DNA of 64,000 nt from Corynebacterium comes (lineage in GTDB: Bacteria; Actinomycetota; Actinomycetes; Mycobacteriales; Mycobacteriaceae), in assembly GCF_009734405.1 (NCBI RefSeq), contig NZ_CP046453.1, forward strand, positions 1,426,001 to 1,490,000, given 5' to 3'. Each line of letters opens with the position of its first letter. Positions within the stretch are counted from its first letter, which is position 1. The notes beneath the pieces are model-generated. The model did no database searches. It was not told where the DNA came from and saw nothing but the letters and a program-made list of their open reading frames with translations. Positions 1-10,747 of this stretch are shown here, piece after piece. A program made the position numbers and the translations under genes.

Positions 1-129
1 GGTCTTGCCGGCACCGTTGCGGCCCACAAGTCCGATACGGTCGCCGGGTTGGACACGCAGCAGCGGCCCGGGCGCAGAGAGCAGGGTGCGGGCGCCTACG
101 CGGACTTCGAGGTCATTGGTGACAATCAC
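1..129 (-). CDS. ABC-F family ATP-binding protein, N-terminal fragment
   Basis: Only the first 43 codons are inside the window; the gene continues off the left edge. They begin with a GTG start at 127-129 and end in a Walker A motif, GRNGAGKT. The short stretch between start and P-loop, without membrane segments, fits the soluble duplicated-ATPase (ABC-F, ribosome-associated) family, but the duplication cannot be seen here, so a single-domain transporter ATPase is not excluded. The start is supported by a TACACT box 8 nt upstream, a leaderless arrangement. It is divergent from the gene at 218. Confidence 0.6.
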   Translation of the reverse strand, partial: MIVTNDLEVRVGARTLLSAPGPLLRVQPGDRIGLVGRNGAGKT

Positions 130-137
130 AACGGGTC

Positions 138-143
138 AGTGTA
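138..143 (-). promoter_or_regulatory. -10 box TACACT of the ABC-F gene (leaderless)
   Basis: TACACT read on the minus strand lies 8 nt before the GTG at 127-129. Transcription would start at or next to the start codon. No clear -35 hexamer is seen. Confidence 0.45.
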
Positions 144-204
144 TCAACCACGGCCCATATACCTAAAGAGCGCCGTTTCCGGCACCCTCCCGGCTGAACA
201 CCCA

Positions 205-210
205 TACCCT
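205..210 (+). promoter_or_regulatory. -10 box TACCCT of the small membrane protein gene (leaderless)
   Basis: TACCCT is followed by 7 nt and then the ATG at 218. There is no ribosome binding site between them, which fits a leaderless mRNA. Confidence 0.4.
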
Positions 211-217
211 GGGAACC

Positions 218-799
218 ATGAGCGCACAGCCCGACAGTTCCGGCGGCCTCAGCCGCGACTACATCGTCGAGTACCGCGCGGGCCAGTTCCAGAACGGCTC
301 GCTGGTGCTGCGTTTCGACGCCCAGCCCACCGACAAGCAGCTCCGCGACGCCCTCATCGCCCACGGGCTACCCGCCCGCGCCCTGGAGGAGGTACGTGCA
401 CGCCCCCTGCACCCCTCCCGCCCGCGGACCATCTCCCACCCCGGCCCGCGGACCAGTGTGCCGTCCCCGACGCTGCCGGAGACGCCACCGGCACGCCGGA
501 AGCAGGCCTCCGGTTGCAGCGGTGGACCGCTGCTTCTGGGCCTGGCTGTCGCGGCTTTCGCCCTCCTCGCCGGGTTCTCGGACCAGGCGATCCGGGCCGG
601 CGAGTCCGCCGGGGCCACCCGCACGACGGAGACGATGGTCGTCGGCTGCTGGGATGAGCTCGGGGTCGCCCGCTCCCTCGGCGACCCGGACGCGGGCGTC
701 GTCGGCGCGATGTTCACAAAAGAGCCGACCGCGTTCGCTGTGACTCCAGCGAACGCGGCCTTCTACTTCTCCTGCCTCAGGGCAGCCTCCACCGACTAG
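218..799 (+). CDS. Hypothetical membrane-anchored protein
   Basis: A 193-residue protein that I do not recognise. Residues 1-65 are soluble; a Pro/Arg/Ser-rich linker follows (about 65-100); then comes one hydrophobic segment (about 104-121) and an 70-residue tail with two cysteines. A single-pass topology with a secreted C-terminal domain is plausible. It has no signal peptide. It is convergent with the suf operon, and its TAG stop shares a CTAG tetranucleotide with the stop of sufT. No function can be assigned from the sequence. Confidence 0.6.
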   Translation: MSAQPDSSGGLSRDYIVEYRAGQFQNGSLVLRFDAQPTDKQLRDALIAHGLPARALEEVRARPLHPSRPRTISHPGPRTSVPSPTLPETPPARRKQASGCSGGPLLLGLAVAAFALLAGFSDQAIRAGESAGATRTTETMVVGCWDELGVARSLGDPDAGVVGAMFTKEPTAFAVTPANAAFYFSCLRAASTD

Positions 800-1185
800 A
801 CGGCGAAGCCGAGTGCGCGGAGCTGCTCGCGACCGTCCTCGGTGATCATGTGGTGGCCCCACGGCGGGAGCCAGACCCACTCGAGGTCCATCTTGTCCAC
901 GATGCCGTTACCCACGAGGGCGGCCTGCGTCTGGTCCTCGATGACATCGGTGAGCGGGCATGCGGGCGAGGTCAGGGTCATGTTGATCACGGCCACGTCC
1001 TCGCCGTCACGATCCTCCACCCAGACGTCGTAGACGAGTCCCAGGTCGACGACGTTGATACCCAGCTCCGGGTCAATGACGTCGTGCATGTACTCCAGGA
1101 CATCGAAGGCGAGTGCCTCCCTTTCGGGAGTCTGATTCTCGGGTCGCTGGCGCTGGACGTTGTCCGTCGGGTTGTTCTCGGTCAT
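796..1185 (-). CDS. sufT: SufT/PaaD-like Fe-S cluster assembly factor (DUF59/MIP18 family)
   Basis: A 129-residue protein of the MIP18 (DUF59) family, which helps mature Fe-S proteins. The family core is visible: DPE at 38-40 followed by GINVVDLGLVYDV, and the conserved cysteine C76 in TSPACPLTD. A short polar N-terminal extension precedes it. The ATG at 1183-1185 is chosen because AAAGGGAG lies just upstream and the codon overlaps the sufU stop (ATGA), a translational coupling signal; the frame stays open further upstream but without support. It is the last gene of the suf operon, as in other actinobacteria. Confidence 0.88.
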   Translation of the reverse strand: MTENNPTDNVQRQRPENQTPEREALAFDVLEYMHDVIDPELGINVVDLGLVYDVWVEDRDGEDVAVINMTLTSPACPLTDVIEDQTQAALVGNGIVDKMDLEWVWLPPWGHHMITEDGREQLRALGFAV

Positions 1186-1636
1186 TTCTTCTCCCTTTCG
1201 TTGAGAGCGTCGGCGGCGGCGGCCTGGAAGGCCTTCCAACCCAGCAGCGCGCACTTTACGCGCGCAGGATACTTGGACACACCGGCGAAGGCGATGCCGT
1301 CACCGATGAGGTCCTCGTCGCCCTGCTCAGCGCCGCGCGAGGTGATCATCTTCTCGAACCCGGCGAGCTTTGCCATTGCGCCGTCCAGCGGCTGACCGAT
1401 GATCTCCTCGGCCATGACCGACGTCGAGGCCTGCGAGATGGAGCAGCCCTCGGCGTGGTAGGACACGTCGTCGACATGCGTGCCGTCCTCGGACAGCCGC
1501 ACACGGAGCGTGAGCTCGTCGCCGCAGGACGGGTTCACGTGGTGGACCTCAGCCTCGTACGGGTCGCGCAGACCCGCGTGCTGGGGATGTTTGTAGTGGT
1601 CCAGGATCACTTCCTGGTACATGGACTCCAGATTCA

Positions 1637-1637
<1 letters not shown>
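1182..1637 (-). CDS. sufU: SufU, zinc-dependent sulfurtransferase of the SUF system
   Basis: A 151-residue SufU/IscU-like protein. In Gram-positive bacteria SufU accepts persulfide sulfur from SufS and passes it on to SufBCD. The expected zinc ligands are present: C38 and D40 (NPSCGD), C65 (EGCSIS) and C129 (VKCALLGW). The Gly-rich insertion that separates SufU from IscU (about residues 100-115) is also present. The ATG at 1635-1637 overlaps the sufS stop by one base (TGATG), with GGGGTGA upstream. A much longer frame upstream is the shadow of sufS. Confidence 0.93.
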
Positions 1638-3657
<2,020 letters not shown>

Positions 3658-3704
3658 GTACACGTCTCTTTCGGGTCTAGAAGAAGTGGGTTCTTTAGGG
3701 GGTT

Positions 3705-4898
3705 CTAAGCGTGGACGGATTCGAGCTCGTCAGTGACGCGCTGCTCCAGTTCCTCACGGATCGACTCAACCGGGATGCGGTTGATGACCTCGGAGAAGAA
3801 CCCACGGATGATCAGGCGACGCGCCTCGGCCTCGGGGATGCCGCGGGCCATCAGATAGAACACCTGATCATCGTCGAAGCGGCCGACGGTGGCGGCGTGG
3901 CCGGCACCGGCGATCTCGCCGGTCTGGATCTCCAGGTTCGGGATCGCGTCGGCGCGTGCCCCCTCGGTGAGCAGCAGGTTCCGGTTGACCTCGTAGGTGT
4001 CGGTTCCCTGCGCGTTGGCCCGGATGAGTACGTCGCCGACCCAGGTGGTGTGTGCCTCGGGCAGATCGGACCCGGGATCGGCCTGCAGAGCACCCTTGTA
4101 CATGACGTTGGAACGGCAGTTCGGCATGGCGTGATCCACGAGAAGACGGTTCTCGAAGTACTGGCCGTCGTCGGCGAAGTACACGCCGAGTAGCTCGGCG
4201 TCGCCGCCGGGGGCGCTGAACTTCACTCGCGGAACCAGGCGGACGATGTCGCCGCCGAAGGTCGCGGCGTTGTAGCGCAGAGTGGCGTCGCGGCCCAGCA
4301 GTGCGTGCTGGCCCGAGAGGTGGACCGCACCCCGGTCCCAGGCGGCGTCAACGATGACGGTCAGGCGTGCGTTGTCTCCGACGACGAACTCCAGGTTGTC
4401 GGCGTGTGTGCCGGTCCCGGTGTAACGGACGTAGACGGTCGCCTCGGCACCGTCGGCGAGGTCGATGACGGTGGCGCCGAAGGAGGTGACGCCTTCGCCG
4501 CGGCCGGTGACGGTCACGGTGATCGGCTCGGCGAGCGCCGCGTTCTTCGCGACGCCGACGTAGGTCGCCTCGGTCATCGAGGTCCAGGCCTGTGCGGCGA
4601 CGCGGTCGGTCGGCGCGCCGGCGCGGCCGAGTCGCTCGTCGCCCTTGGCGACCGTTTCGACGGTGACGGCAGCTGCGGCGGACGCGGGGACGTCAACACG
4701 CACATCCTGCTCGACGGCCGCATCGAACTTGCCGTTGTGCAGGCCACGGATGCGGCGCAGGGAGATGAAGCGCCATTCCTCGTCCCGCCCGGCCGGAACC
4801 GGGAAGTCCTCCACGTTGAAGGAGGAGAAGACGTCACCCTTGGTGTTGTGCGGGGTTGCGGCGTCTACGGAGGTCTGTCCAGTTGTAGCTGTGGTCAT
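3705..4898 (-). CDS. sufD: SufD, Fe-S scaffold subunit
   Basis: A 397-residue SufB/SufD-family protein, the partner of SufB in the SufB1C2D1 complex. It shows the beta-helix core and the C-terminal family region ([18 protein letters not shown], then [13 protein letters not shown]) that contacts SufC. The N-terminus contains the typical W-R-F segment ([12 protein letters not shown]). It begins 3 nt after sufB stops, with GGTGGG as ribosome site inside the sufB end. The order B-D-C-S-U-T is the common actinobacterial one. Confidence 0.95.
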   Translation of the reverse strand: MTTATTGQTSVDAATPHNTKGDVFSSFNVEDFPVPAGRDEEWRFISLRRIRGLHNGKFDAAVEQDVRVDVPASAAAAVTVETVAKGDERLGRAGAPTDRVAAQAWTSMTEATYVGVAKNAALAEPITVTVTGRGEGVTSFGATVIDLADGAEATVYVRYTGTGTHADNLEFVVGDNARLTVIVDAAWDRGAVHLSGQHALLGRDATLRYNAATFGGDIVRLVPRVKFSAPGGDAELLGVYFADDGQYFENRLLVDHAMPNCRSNVMYKGALQADPGSDLPEAHTTWVGDVLIRANAQGTDTYEVNRNLLLTEGARADAIPNLEIQTGEIAGAGHAATVGRFDDDQVFYLMARGIPEAEARRLIIRGFFSEVINRIPVESIREELEQRVTDELESVHA

Positions 4899-4901
4899 CG
4901 G

Positions 4902-6356
4902 TTAGCCCACCGACCCTTCCATCTGCAGTTCAATCAGTCGGTTCAGCTCGAGTGCGTATTCCATCGGCAGCTCCTTGGCGATCGGCTCGACGAAGCCACG
5001 GACGATCATCGCCATGGCCTCCTCTTCCTTCAGCCCACGGGACATCAGGTAGAAGAGCTGCTCCTCCGACACCTTGGAGACGGTCGCCTCGTGGCCGAGG
5101 GTGACGTGGTCGTTGCGGATGTCGTTGTACGGGTACGTGTCCGAGCGGGAGATGTTGTCCACCAGCAGTGCGTCGCACTCCACGTTGGAGTACGAGTGGT
5201 GCGCGTTGGCGTTGATCTGCACCAGGCCGCGGTAGGCGGCACGGCCGCCACCACGTGCGACGGACTTGGAGACGATGTTCGAGGAGGTGTACGGCGCCAT
5301 GTGCGTCATCTTCGCGCCGGTGTCCTGGAACTGGCCCTCGCCGGCGAAAGCCACGGAGAGGACCTCACCCTTGGCGTACGGTCCGGTCATCCACACGGCC
5401 GGGTACTTCATGGTCACCTTGGAGCCGATGTTGCCGTCGACCCACTCCATGGTCGCGCCCTCTTCAGCCTTGGCGCGCTTGGTCACCAGGTTGTAGACGT
5501 TGTTCGACCAGTTCTGGATGGTGGTGTAGCGGCAGCGGCCGCCCTTCTTCACGATGATCTCGACCACTGCGGAGTGCAGGGAGTCGGACTTGTAGATCGG
5601 CGCGGTACAGCCCTCGACGTAGTGGACGTAGGCGCCCTCGTCGACGATGATCAGCGTGCGCTCGAACTGGCCCATGTTCTCCGTGTTGATGCGGAAGTAG
5701 GCCTGCAGCGGGATGTCCACGTGGACACCCGGCGGGACGTAGATGAAGGATCCACCGGACCACACAGCGGCGTTGAGAGCGGAGAACTTGTTGTCGCCGG
5801 CCGGGATGATCGTGCCGAAATACTCCCTGAACAGCTCCGGCTGCTCCTTGAGGGCGGTGTCGGTGTCGAGGAAGATGACGCCCTGCTGCTCCAGGTCCTC
5901 ACGGATCTGGTGGTAGACGACCTCGGACTCGTACTGTGCGGCGACACCGGCGACCAGACGCTGCTTCTCGGCCTCCGGGATGCCCAGGCGGTCGTAGGTG
6001 TTCTTGATGTCCTCGGGGAGATCCTCCCAGGACTGTGCCTGGCCCTCGGTGGAGCGGACGAAGTACTTGATCGTGTCGAAGTTGATGCCCGACAGATCAG
6101 CGCCCCAGGTGGGCATGGGCTTCTTGCCGAAGATCCTCAGCGCCTTCAGGCGCTCCTCGAGCATCCACTCGGGCTCGTCCTTCTTTGCGGAGATGTCGCG
6201 GACGACCTCCTCGTTCAGACCACGTCGTGCGGACGAACCGGCTTCGTCGGAGTCGTGCCAGCCGTAGTTGTACGGACCGATCGAGTCGATGATCTGGTCA
6301 TCGCTCATCGGGGACTCGGGCTTGGTTGAACCTGGGTTCTGCGTTGCCTGGGTCAT
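4902..6356 (-). CDS. sufB: SufB, Fe-S scaffold subunit
   Basis: A 484-residue SufB, the subunit on which the nascent cluster is built. Diagnostic segments include [27 protein letters not shown] (a conserved cysteine region) and the C-terminal [20 protein letters not shown]. No intein interrupts it, unlike SufB of some mycobacteria. The ATG at 6354-6356 overlaps the sufR stop (ATGA) and has AAAGGAG 7 nt upstream, so it is coupled to the regulator gene. Confidence 0.96.
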   Translation of the reverse strand: MTQATQNPGSTKPESPMSDDQIIDSIGPYNYGWHDSDEAGSSARRGLNEEVVRDISAKKDEPEWMLEERLKALRIFGKKPMPTWGADLSGINFDTIKYFVRSTEGQAQSWEDLPEDIKNTYDRLGIPEAEKQRLVAGVAAQYESEVVYHQIREDLEQQGVIFLDTDTALKEQPELFREYFGTIIPAGDNKFSALNAAVWSGGSFIYVPPGVHVDIPLQAYFRINTENMGQFERTLIIVDEGAYVHYVEGCTAPIYKSDSLHSAVVEIIVKKGGRCRYTTIQNWSNNVYNLVTKRAKAEEGATMEWVDGNIGSKVTMKYPAVWMTGPYAKGEVLSVAFAGEGQFQDTGAKMTHMAPYTSSNIVSKSVARGGGRAAYRGLVQINANAHHSYSNVECDALLVDNISRSDTYPYNDIRNDHVTLGHEATVSKVSEEQLFYLMSRGLKEEEAMAMIVRGFVEPIAKELPMEYALELNRLIELQMEGSVG

Positions 6357-7054
6357 GATCCGCTCCTTTCCTCTGGAAGATTCTCAATGGGTGTCAATGG
6401 GATGTTTGTCGTGCAGATGCCGTGGCCACCGGTGATGGTGGCCAACGGCTGGACGTGGAGGCCGACCAGACTGGAGATGATCTCATGCTCGGCCACACAC
6501 AGTTCCGGGTGCTCGGCGGCCACGTGGGCCACCGGGCAGTGGTGCTGACAGATCTGGATTCCTGCGCCCGCCCGGGTCACCGTTGTGGCGTACCCGTGTC
6601 GGTCGAAGGCGTCCGCCAGCTCACCTGCTGTGCGCTGGATGGACTCCTCGTCCTCGCCCGCCGGGGTCACCCCGTCGACGATGCGCTTAATGCGCTTGTG
6701 TGCCAGCTTACGGACCGCCTCTTCACCCCCCAGCTCCCGGATGGCACCTAAAGCGTCCGCGGCCAGCTGATCGTAGGAATGCCCGAAGTGGGAACGCCCC
6801 CGGGCGGTCAGCCGGAAAGCCTTGGCCGGCCGACCGCGGGCAGCGGTGGCAGACCGGGGGCGACGGTCGACAGTCTCCCCCAGCCCCTCCGACACCAGGA
6901 TGTCCAGATGCCGGCGGACGCCGGCGGCGGACATGTCGAGGTGTGCAGCGAGGTCGGAGGCGGTGGACGGCCCGTGTTTGAGAAGCATGAGCATGATGTG
7001 ACGACGGGTGTCCCCATCCACCGAACGGGTTTCCGGAACGGACTTCTCGGACAC
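6353..7054 (-). CDS. sufR: SufR, Fe-S dependent DNA-binding repressor of the suf operon
   Basis: A 233-residue regulator with an N-terminal winged helix-turn-helix (about residues 15-80; [21 protein letters not shown] region) and a C-terminal cluster-binding part. Cysteines C169, C173 and C186 (C-x3-C-x12-C) and a later GHGIC can ligate an Fe-S cluster, as in cyanobacterial and mycobacterial SufR. The GTG at 7052-7054 is chosen because a strong GGAGGTGA lies 5 nt upstream; the frame stays open to 7135. It is first in the operon, so it is expected to repress itself and the suf genes. The 12-bp palindrome at 7141-7152 is a likely site. Confidence 0.88.
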   Translation of the reverse strand: MSEKSVPETRSVDGDTRRHIMLMLLKHGPSTASDLAAHLDMSAAGVRRHLDILVSEGLGETVDRRPRSATAARGRPAKAFRLTARGRSHFGHSYDQLAADALGAIRELGGEEAVRKLAHKRIKRIVDGVTPAGEDEESIQRTAGELADAFDRHGYATTVTRAGAGIQICQHHCPVAHVAAEHPELCVAEHEIISSLVGLHVQPLATITGGHGICTTNIPLTPIENLPEERSGS

Positions 7055-7140
7055 TGTCTTCACCTCCCTGCCATGTCTTCTGTTCCTGTTGAAAGTCGTC
7101 GGTTCCGCCAGACGACTGTCAGGCGGCCTTATCATTCGAC

Positions 7141-7152
7141 AACACTAGTGTT
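7141..7152. promoter_or_regulatory. 12-bp palindrome, candidate SufR operator
   Basis: AACACTAGTGTT is a perfect inverted repeat 87 bp upstream of the sufR start and 81 bp upstream of mptB. It overlaps a possible minus-strand promoter (TTAGGG, 18 nt, TGATAA). Mycobacterial SufR is reported to use an ACACT-type inverted repeat, which this resembles. The assignment is an inference from position and symmetry. Confidence 0.5.
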
Positions 7153-7221
7153 CCCTAATTCATTCCCCCTGTCCAACCTTTCGATCCCGTGGCGTGTCGG
7201 ACCGCTCACGGACCCGCTGAC

Positions 7222-7227
7222 TAGGAT
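7222..7227 (+). promoter_or_regulatory. -10 box TAGGAT of mptB (leaderless)
   Basis: TAGGAT, then 6 nt, then the GTG start at 7234. The spacing implies transcription starting at the start codon. Confidence 0.5.
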
Positions 7228-7233
7228 GACGCT

Positions 7234-8916
7234 GTGCCAAGAAGACGACCGGCGATCCTGCCCGCCCTGACCTCCAGCCTGCCGAGGTTGGGGTACCCGG
7301 GCTCCCGGTCCGCGCTGCTCCACGTCGATCCGGGCTCGGGCGAGCATCCGCGTTCCGGCCGACTGCCCATCCGGGAGCTCAACCGCTTCCAGCTGCTGCG
7401 GTGGATCGGCACCATCGGCTCCCTGCTCATCGGCCTCGGCGCCCTGGGCGCCGGCGCGCTGCCCGTGGTGGGTAACCCCTACTCCTCCTACCCCGGCGGG
7501 ACCTTCATGTCCCGGATGCTGCAGACGTCCTCGATCATGGTGCTCGTCGGCGTCGGCCTGCTGGTGATGGCGTGGGTGCTCATGGCGCCGTTCGTCGGTG
7601 CGCCCTACCGCAGTCCGGGCGGTGACCGCGCCACCGTGACCTCCTCGGTGATCACCCGCACCTTCGCCGCCTGGGTCCTGCCCATCCTGTTCACCGCCCC
7701 GCTCTTCACCCAGGACATCTACTCCTACCTGGCCCAGGGTTCGATCGTGGCCCACGGAATGGACCCCTACGCGGCCGGGCCGGTGGATCTGCTGGGGCCG
7801 GAGGATCCACTGGCCCGGTCGGTGCCTTTCATCTGGTCCCACTCCCCCTCCCCCTACGGCCCGGTGGCGCTCAGCCTGGCGTCGATGGTCAGCCGCATCA
7901 CCGCCGACTCGATCACACTCGGAGTCGTCGGACACCGGCTCATCTCCCTGCTCGGGCTCATGGCCGCAGGCTGGGCCATCAGTCGACTCGCCCGCCGGTG
8001 CCGGGTGAACCCCGTGACCGCCCTCTGGCTGGGCATGCTCAACCCGTTGACGATCCTCCACCTGGTCGGCGGCATCCACAACGAATCCGTCCTGCTCGGT
8101 CTGATGCTGGTGGGAATGGAGCTGGGCCTGCGTGGCGTCGACAAGCTCGGTGGGCGCAACGGCCAACCCGTGGACCTCCCGGCCGCGGCAGGGCTGATCG
8201 TCGCATCCGCGGCCCTCATCGGGTGTGCCGGGATGGTGAAGGTCACCGGCTTTCTCGCCCTGGGATTCGTCGGCATGAATCTCGCCCGCCATCTCGTGCG
8301 GGTCGGCCGCGGGCCGGTCGTCTCCATCGTCATTGCAGTGGCCGTGCAGGTGCTGCTGCTCCTCGCCACCATCGCGGCGGTCACCGCAGCCAGCGGCATC
8401 GGTCTCGGCTGGGTGACGGGGCAGGGTGGGGCGGCGTCGATACGCAGCTGGCTGTCGATGACCACCGACATCGGCGTCGTCGCCGGCTTCATCGGCATGC
8501 TGCTCGGCCTGGGCGACCACACCGACACCATGCTGATGATCACCCGCGCGGTCGGAGTGCTCATTGCCGCCGGTTTCCTGGTGCGCATGCTCTTCGCCAC
8601 CTTCCGCGGCACAATCCACCCCATCGGCGGGCTCGGCGTGGCCACCTTCGTGCTGGTCATCCTCTTCCCGGTCGTCCACCCCTGGTACATGCTGTGGGCG
8701 ATCCTCCCGCTGGCCGCGTGGGCGAACCGCTTCCTGTTCCGTGTCGCGGTGGTCGCCTACTCCACGTTCTTCTCCTTCACCGTCCTGCCCCGCGGCCTGG
8801 CACTCCCACCGTCCACGGTCGGGGCCATCTATCTCGGGGCGGCGCTCGCCTTCGCCGTCGTCGTGGGGCTCGGCTGGTGGCTGATGCAGCGTGGCACCAT
8901 CCGTGGCCTACACTGA
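7234..8916 (+). CDS. mptB: Alpha-(1->6)-mannopyranosyltransferase B (MptB-like, GT-C fold)
   Basis: A 560-residue polytopic membrane protein with about a dozen hydrophobic segments, typical of GT-C polyprenyl-phosphate-mannose-dependent transferases. The conserved acidic loop after the early membrane segments is TQDIYSYLAQG (D161), where family members have their catalytic aspartate. MptB starts the alpha-1,6-mannan core of lipomannan in Corynebacterineae. In C. glutamicum this gene also sits next to sufR, which supports the symbol. The GTG start follows a -10 box directly. Its paralogue MptA is the main alternative, but synteny favours MptB. Confidence 0.85.
   Translation: MPRRRPAILPALTSSLPRLGYPGSRSALLHVDPGSGEHPRSGRLPIRELNRFQLLRWIGTIGSLLIGLGALGAGALPVVGNPYSSYPGGTFMSRMLQTSSIMVLVGVGLLVMAWVLMAPFVGAPYRSPGGDRATVTSSVITRTFAAWVLPILFTAPLFTQDIYSYLAQGSIVAHGMDPYAAGPVDLLGPEDPLARSVPFIWSHSPSPYGPVALSLASMVSRITADSITLGVVGHRLISLLGLMAAGWAISRLARRCRVNPVTALWLGMLNPLTILHLVGGIHNESVLLGLMLVGMELGLRGVDKLGGRNGQPVDLPAAAGLIVASAALIGCAGMVKVTGFLALGFVGMNLARHLVRVGRGPVVSIVIAVAVQVLLLLATIAAVTAASGIGLGWVTGQGGAASIRSWLSMTTDIGVVAGFIGMLLGLGDHTDTMLMITRAVGVLIAAGFLVRMLFATFRGTIHPIGGLGVATFVLVILFPVVHPWYMLWAILPLAAWANRFLFRVAVVAYSTFFSFTVLPRGLALPPSTVGAIYLGAALAFAVVVGLGWWLMQRGTIRGLH
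8909..8914 (+). promoter_or_regulatory. -10 box TACACT of the ABC-2 ATPase gene (leaderless)
   Basis: TACACT overlaps the last codons of mptB and stands 8 nt before the GTG at 8923, so the ABC pair may have its own promoter as well as readthrough from mptB. Confidence 0.4.
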
Positions 8917-8922
8917 TTAACC

Positions 8923-9894
8923 GTGTCTGCAACTTTCGATGGAGCGCCCGGCCGGGAGGTCGGACCGGCTCTGAAACTTGAGTCAGTGGTCAAGACCTTC
9001 GGTGCCACGACCGCCGTCAACGGGCTCTCGTTGACCGCACGGCGAGGGGAGGTGTTCGCTCTGCTCGGCCCGAACGGTGCAGGTAAGACCACCACCATCG
9101 AAATGTGCGAGGGTTTCCTCCGCCCCACCTCCGGGGAGATCCGGGTCCTGGGTCTCGACCCGGTCACCCGACCGGATGAGGTCCGGCGCCGCATCGGCAT
9201 CATGCTGCAGGGCGGCGGCTCCTACTCCGGAATCCGCGTCGCCGAGATGCTCCGCCTCGCGGCCGCCTACAACGACAACCCCCACGATCCCGAGTGGCTC
9301 ATCGACGTCCTCGGCCTCGACGGGGTCCGCAACACCACCTGGCGCCGGCTGTCCGGAGGGCAACAGCAGCGGCTCTCGCTCGCACTGGCCATCATCGGCC
9401 GCCCCGAGCTCATATTCCTGGACGAGCCGACCGCGGGCCTGGACGCCCAGTCCCGTCTCGCGGTGTGGGAGCTCATCGACGCCCTGCGCACCGACGGAGT
9501 CACCGTCATCCTCACCACCCATCTCATGGACGAGGCGGAGGCGCTGGCAGACCACATCGTCATCATGGACAAGGGCTCGGTCGTGGCTCAGGGCACCCCG
9601 GCAGAACTCACCGCCACCGGCGAGACCACCGCCCGGGTGACCTTCGAGACCGACAGTCCCCTCGACCTCGAGCTGGCCGGAAGCCGCCTGACCGACCTGT
9701 GCCCCGATGCCCCGGGCATTGAGGCGATCCGCCCCCTCCACTACTGCATCCCCACCCCCGCCACCCCGGTGCTCGTCGCCGCGCTCGCCGGTGCCGCGGC
9801 CGACCAGGACGTCCTCGTCCGTCGCCTCGACGTCGACCACCGCAACCTGGAAGAGGTCTTCCTGGACATCACCGGACGGAGCCTGAGGAGCTGA
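8923..9894 (+). CDS. ABC transporter ATP-binding protein (ABC-2 type exporter)
   Basis: A 323-residue nucleotide-binding subunit. Walker A is GPNGAGKT (49-56), the signature is LSGGQQQR (143-150), and Walker B is LIFLDEPTAGLD. After residue 230 it carries a C-terminal accessory domain common in drug- and polymer-export ATPases. The permease starts one base after its stop, so the two form a transporter. The syntenic C. glutamicum genes lie between mptB and ctaA and are of unknown substrate; the location suggests envelope or heme-related cargo, but this is a guess. Confidence 0.9.
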   Translation: MSATFDGAPGREVGPALKLESVVKTFGATTAVNGLSLTARRGEVFALLGPNGAGKTTTIEMCEGFLRPTSGEIRVLGLDPVTRPDEVRRRIGIMLQGGGSYSGIRVAEMLRLAAAYNDNPHDPEWLIDVLGLDGVRNTTWRRLSGGQQQRLSLALAIIGRPELIFLDEPTAGLDAQSRLAVWELIDALRTDGVTVILTTHLMDEAEALADHIVIMDKGSVVAQGTPAELTATGETTARVTFETDSPLDLELAGSRLTDLCPDAPGIEAIRPLHYCIPTPATPVLVAALAGAAADQDVLVRRLDVDHRNLEEVFLDITGRSLRS

Positions 9895-9895
9895 C

Positions 9896-10678
9896 ATGAA
9901 CGACACCGTCACCACCACCCGTTTCACCCCCGGCACCTTCACCCCTGCCCCGAAGCGCGCATCGACCCTACGCATGGTCGCCGCCCAGGGCCGGATGGAG
10001 ACGGTCCTGTTCCTCCGCCACGGCGAACAGCAGCTGCTCAGCGTGATCATCCCGCTGGCGATGCTCCTGATCACCGCCCGGCTGCCGCTGCTCGGCGAGG
10101 ACACCACCATCCAGGAGACCCTCCCCATGGTCCTGGCGATCGCGACCACCAGTTCCGGTTTCACGGGTCAGGCCATCGCCCTGGCCTTCGACCGGAGGTA
10201 CGGGGCACTCAAGCGTACCGGCGCCTCCGGAGTCCCCGCCTCCACGATCATCTCGGGCAAGGTCATCGCCGTCGCCGTCATGGCCGGCCTGCAGACGCTC
10301 CTCCTGGGCGTGTCCGCGCTCCTGCTCGGCTGGCGGGCGGAGCCCCTCGGCGTGCTCTTGGGCGTGGTGGTGCTCTTCGTCGGCGTCGCCGCCTTCACCG
10401 CGCTCGGTCTTCTCATGGGTGGCACGCTGAGTTCCGAGCTGGTGCTCGCCCTGGCCAACCTGATCTGGGTTGTTCTCGTGGGAGTCCTCGGCTGGGTGCT
10501 CTGGTCGCAGGGGCTGGGCGCCGCCGGCTGGTACACCGCGATCCCCTCGGTGGCGCTGGCCTCGGGTCTCACGCTCGCCTTCGACGGCGCCGTCCCCTGG
10601 CTGGAGGGCCTCGTGCTGCTCGCCTGGGCGACCGTCGCGTCGGCTGCGGCGGTCCGATGGTTCCGCTTCGAGGCGTAG
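9896..10678 (+). CDS. ABC-2 type transporter permease
   Basis: A 260-residue membrane protein with about six hydrophobic segments, including SVIIPLAMLLITARL near residue 50 and a long hydrophobic block from about 130 to 250. It has the ABC-2 exporter layout (cytoplasmic N-terminus, six spans). It begins 1 nt after the ATPase gene and would dimerise to form the pore. A segment of about 35 polar residues precedes the first hydrophobic stretch. The substrate is unknown. Confidence 0.85.
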   Translation: MNDTVTTTRFTPGTFTPAPKRASTLRMVAAQGRMETVLFLRHGEQQLLSVIIPLAMLLITARLPLLGEDTTIQETLPMVLAIATTSSGFTGQAIALAFDRRYGALKRTGASGVPASTIISGKVIAVAVMAGLQTLLLGVSALLLGWRAEPLGVLLGVVVLFVGVAAFTALGLLMGGTLSSELVLALANLIWVVLVGVLGWVLWSQGLGAAGWYTAIPSVALASGLTLAFDGAVPWLEGLVLLAWATVASAAAVRWFRFEA

Positions 10679-10734
10679 ACATTCCCCACACACCCGACAC
10701 ACCGGAATTCTCCGGACCTGCCGGAACACACAGA

Positions 10735-10740
10735 TAGGAT
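10735..10740 (+). promoter_or_regulatory. -10 box TAGGAT of ctaA (leaderless)
   Basis: TAGGAT, then 7 nt, then the GTG at 10748. An in-frame ATG at 10739 overlaps this hexamer and is therefore unlikely to be the start. Confidence 0.5.
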
Positions 10741-10747
10741 GGGCGCC

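Noticed and set aside
7132..8679. A 515-codon minus-strand frame opposite mptB
   Set aside because: Its translation is Asp/Glu/His/Gly-rich without hydrophobic core and is a shadow of the membrane protein on the plus strand.
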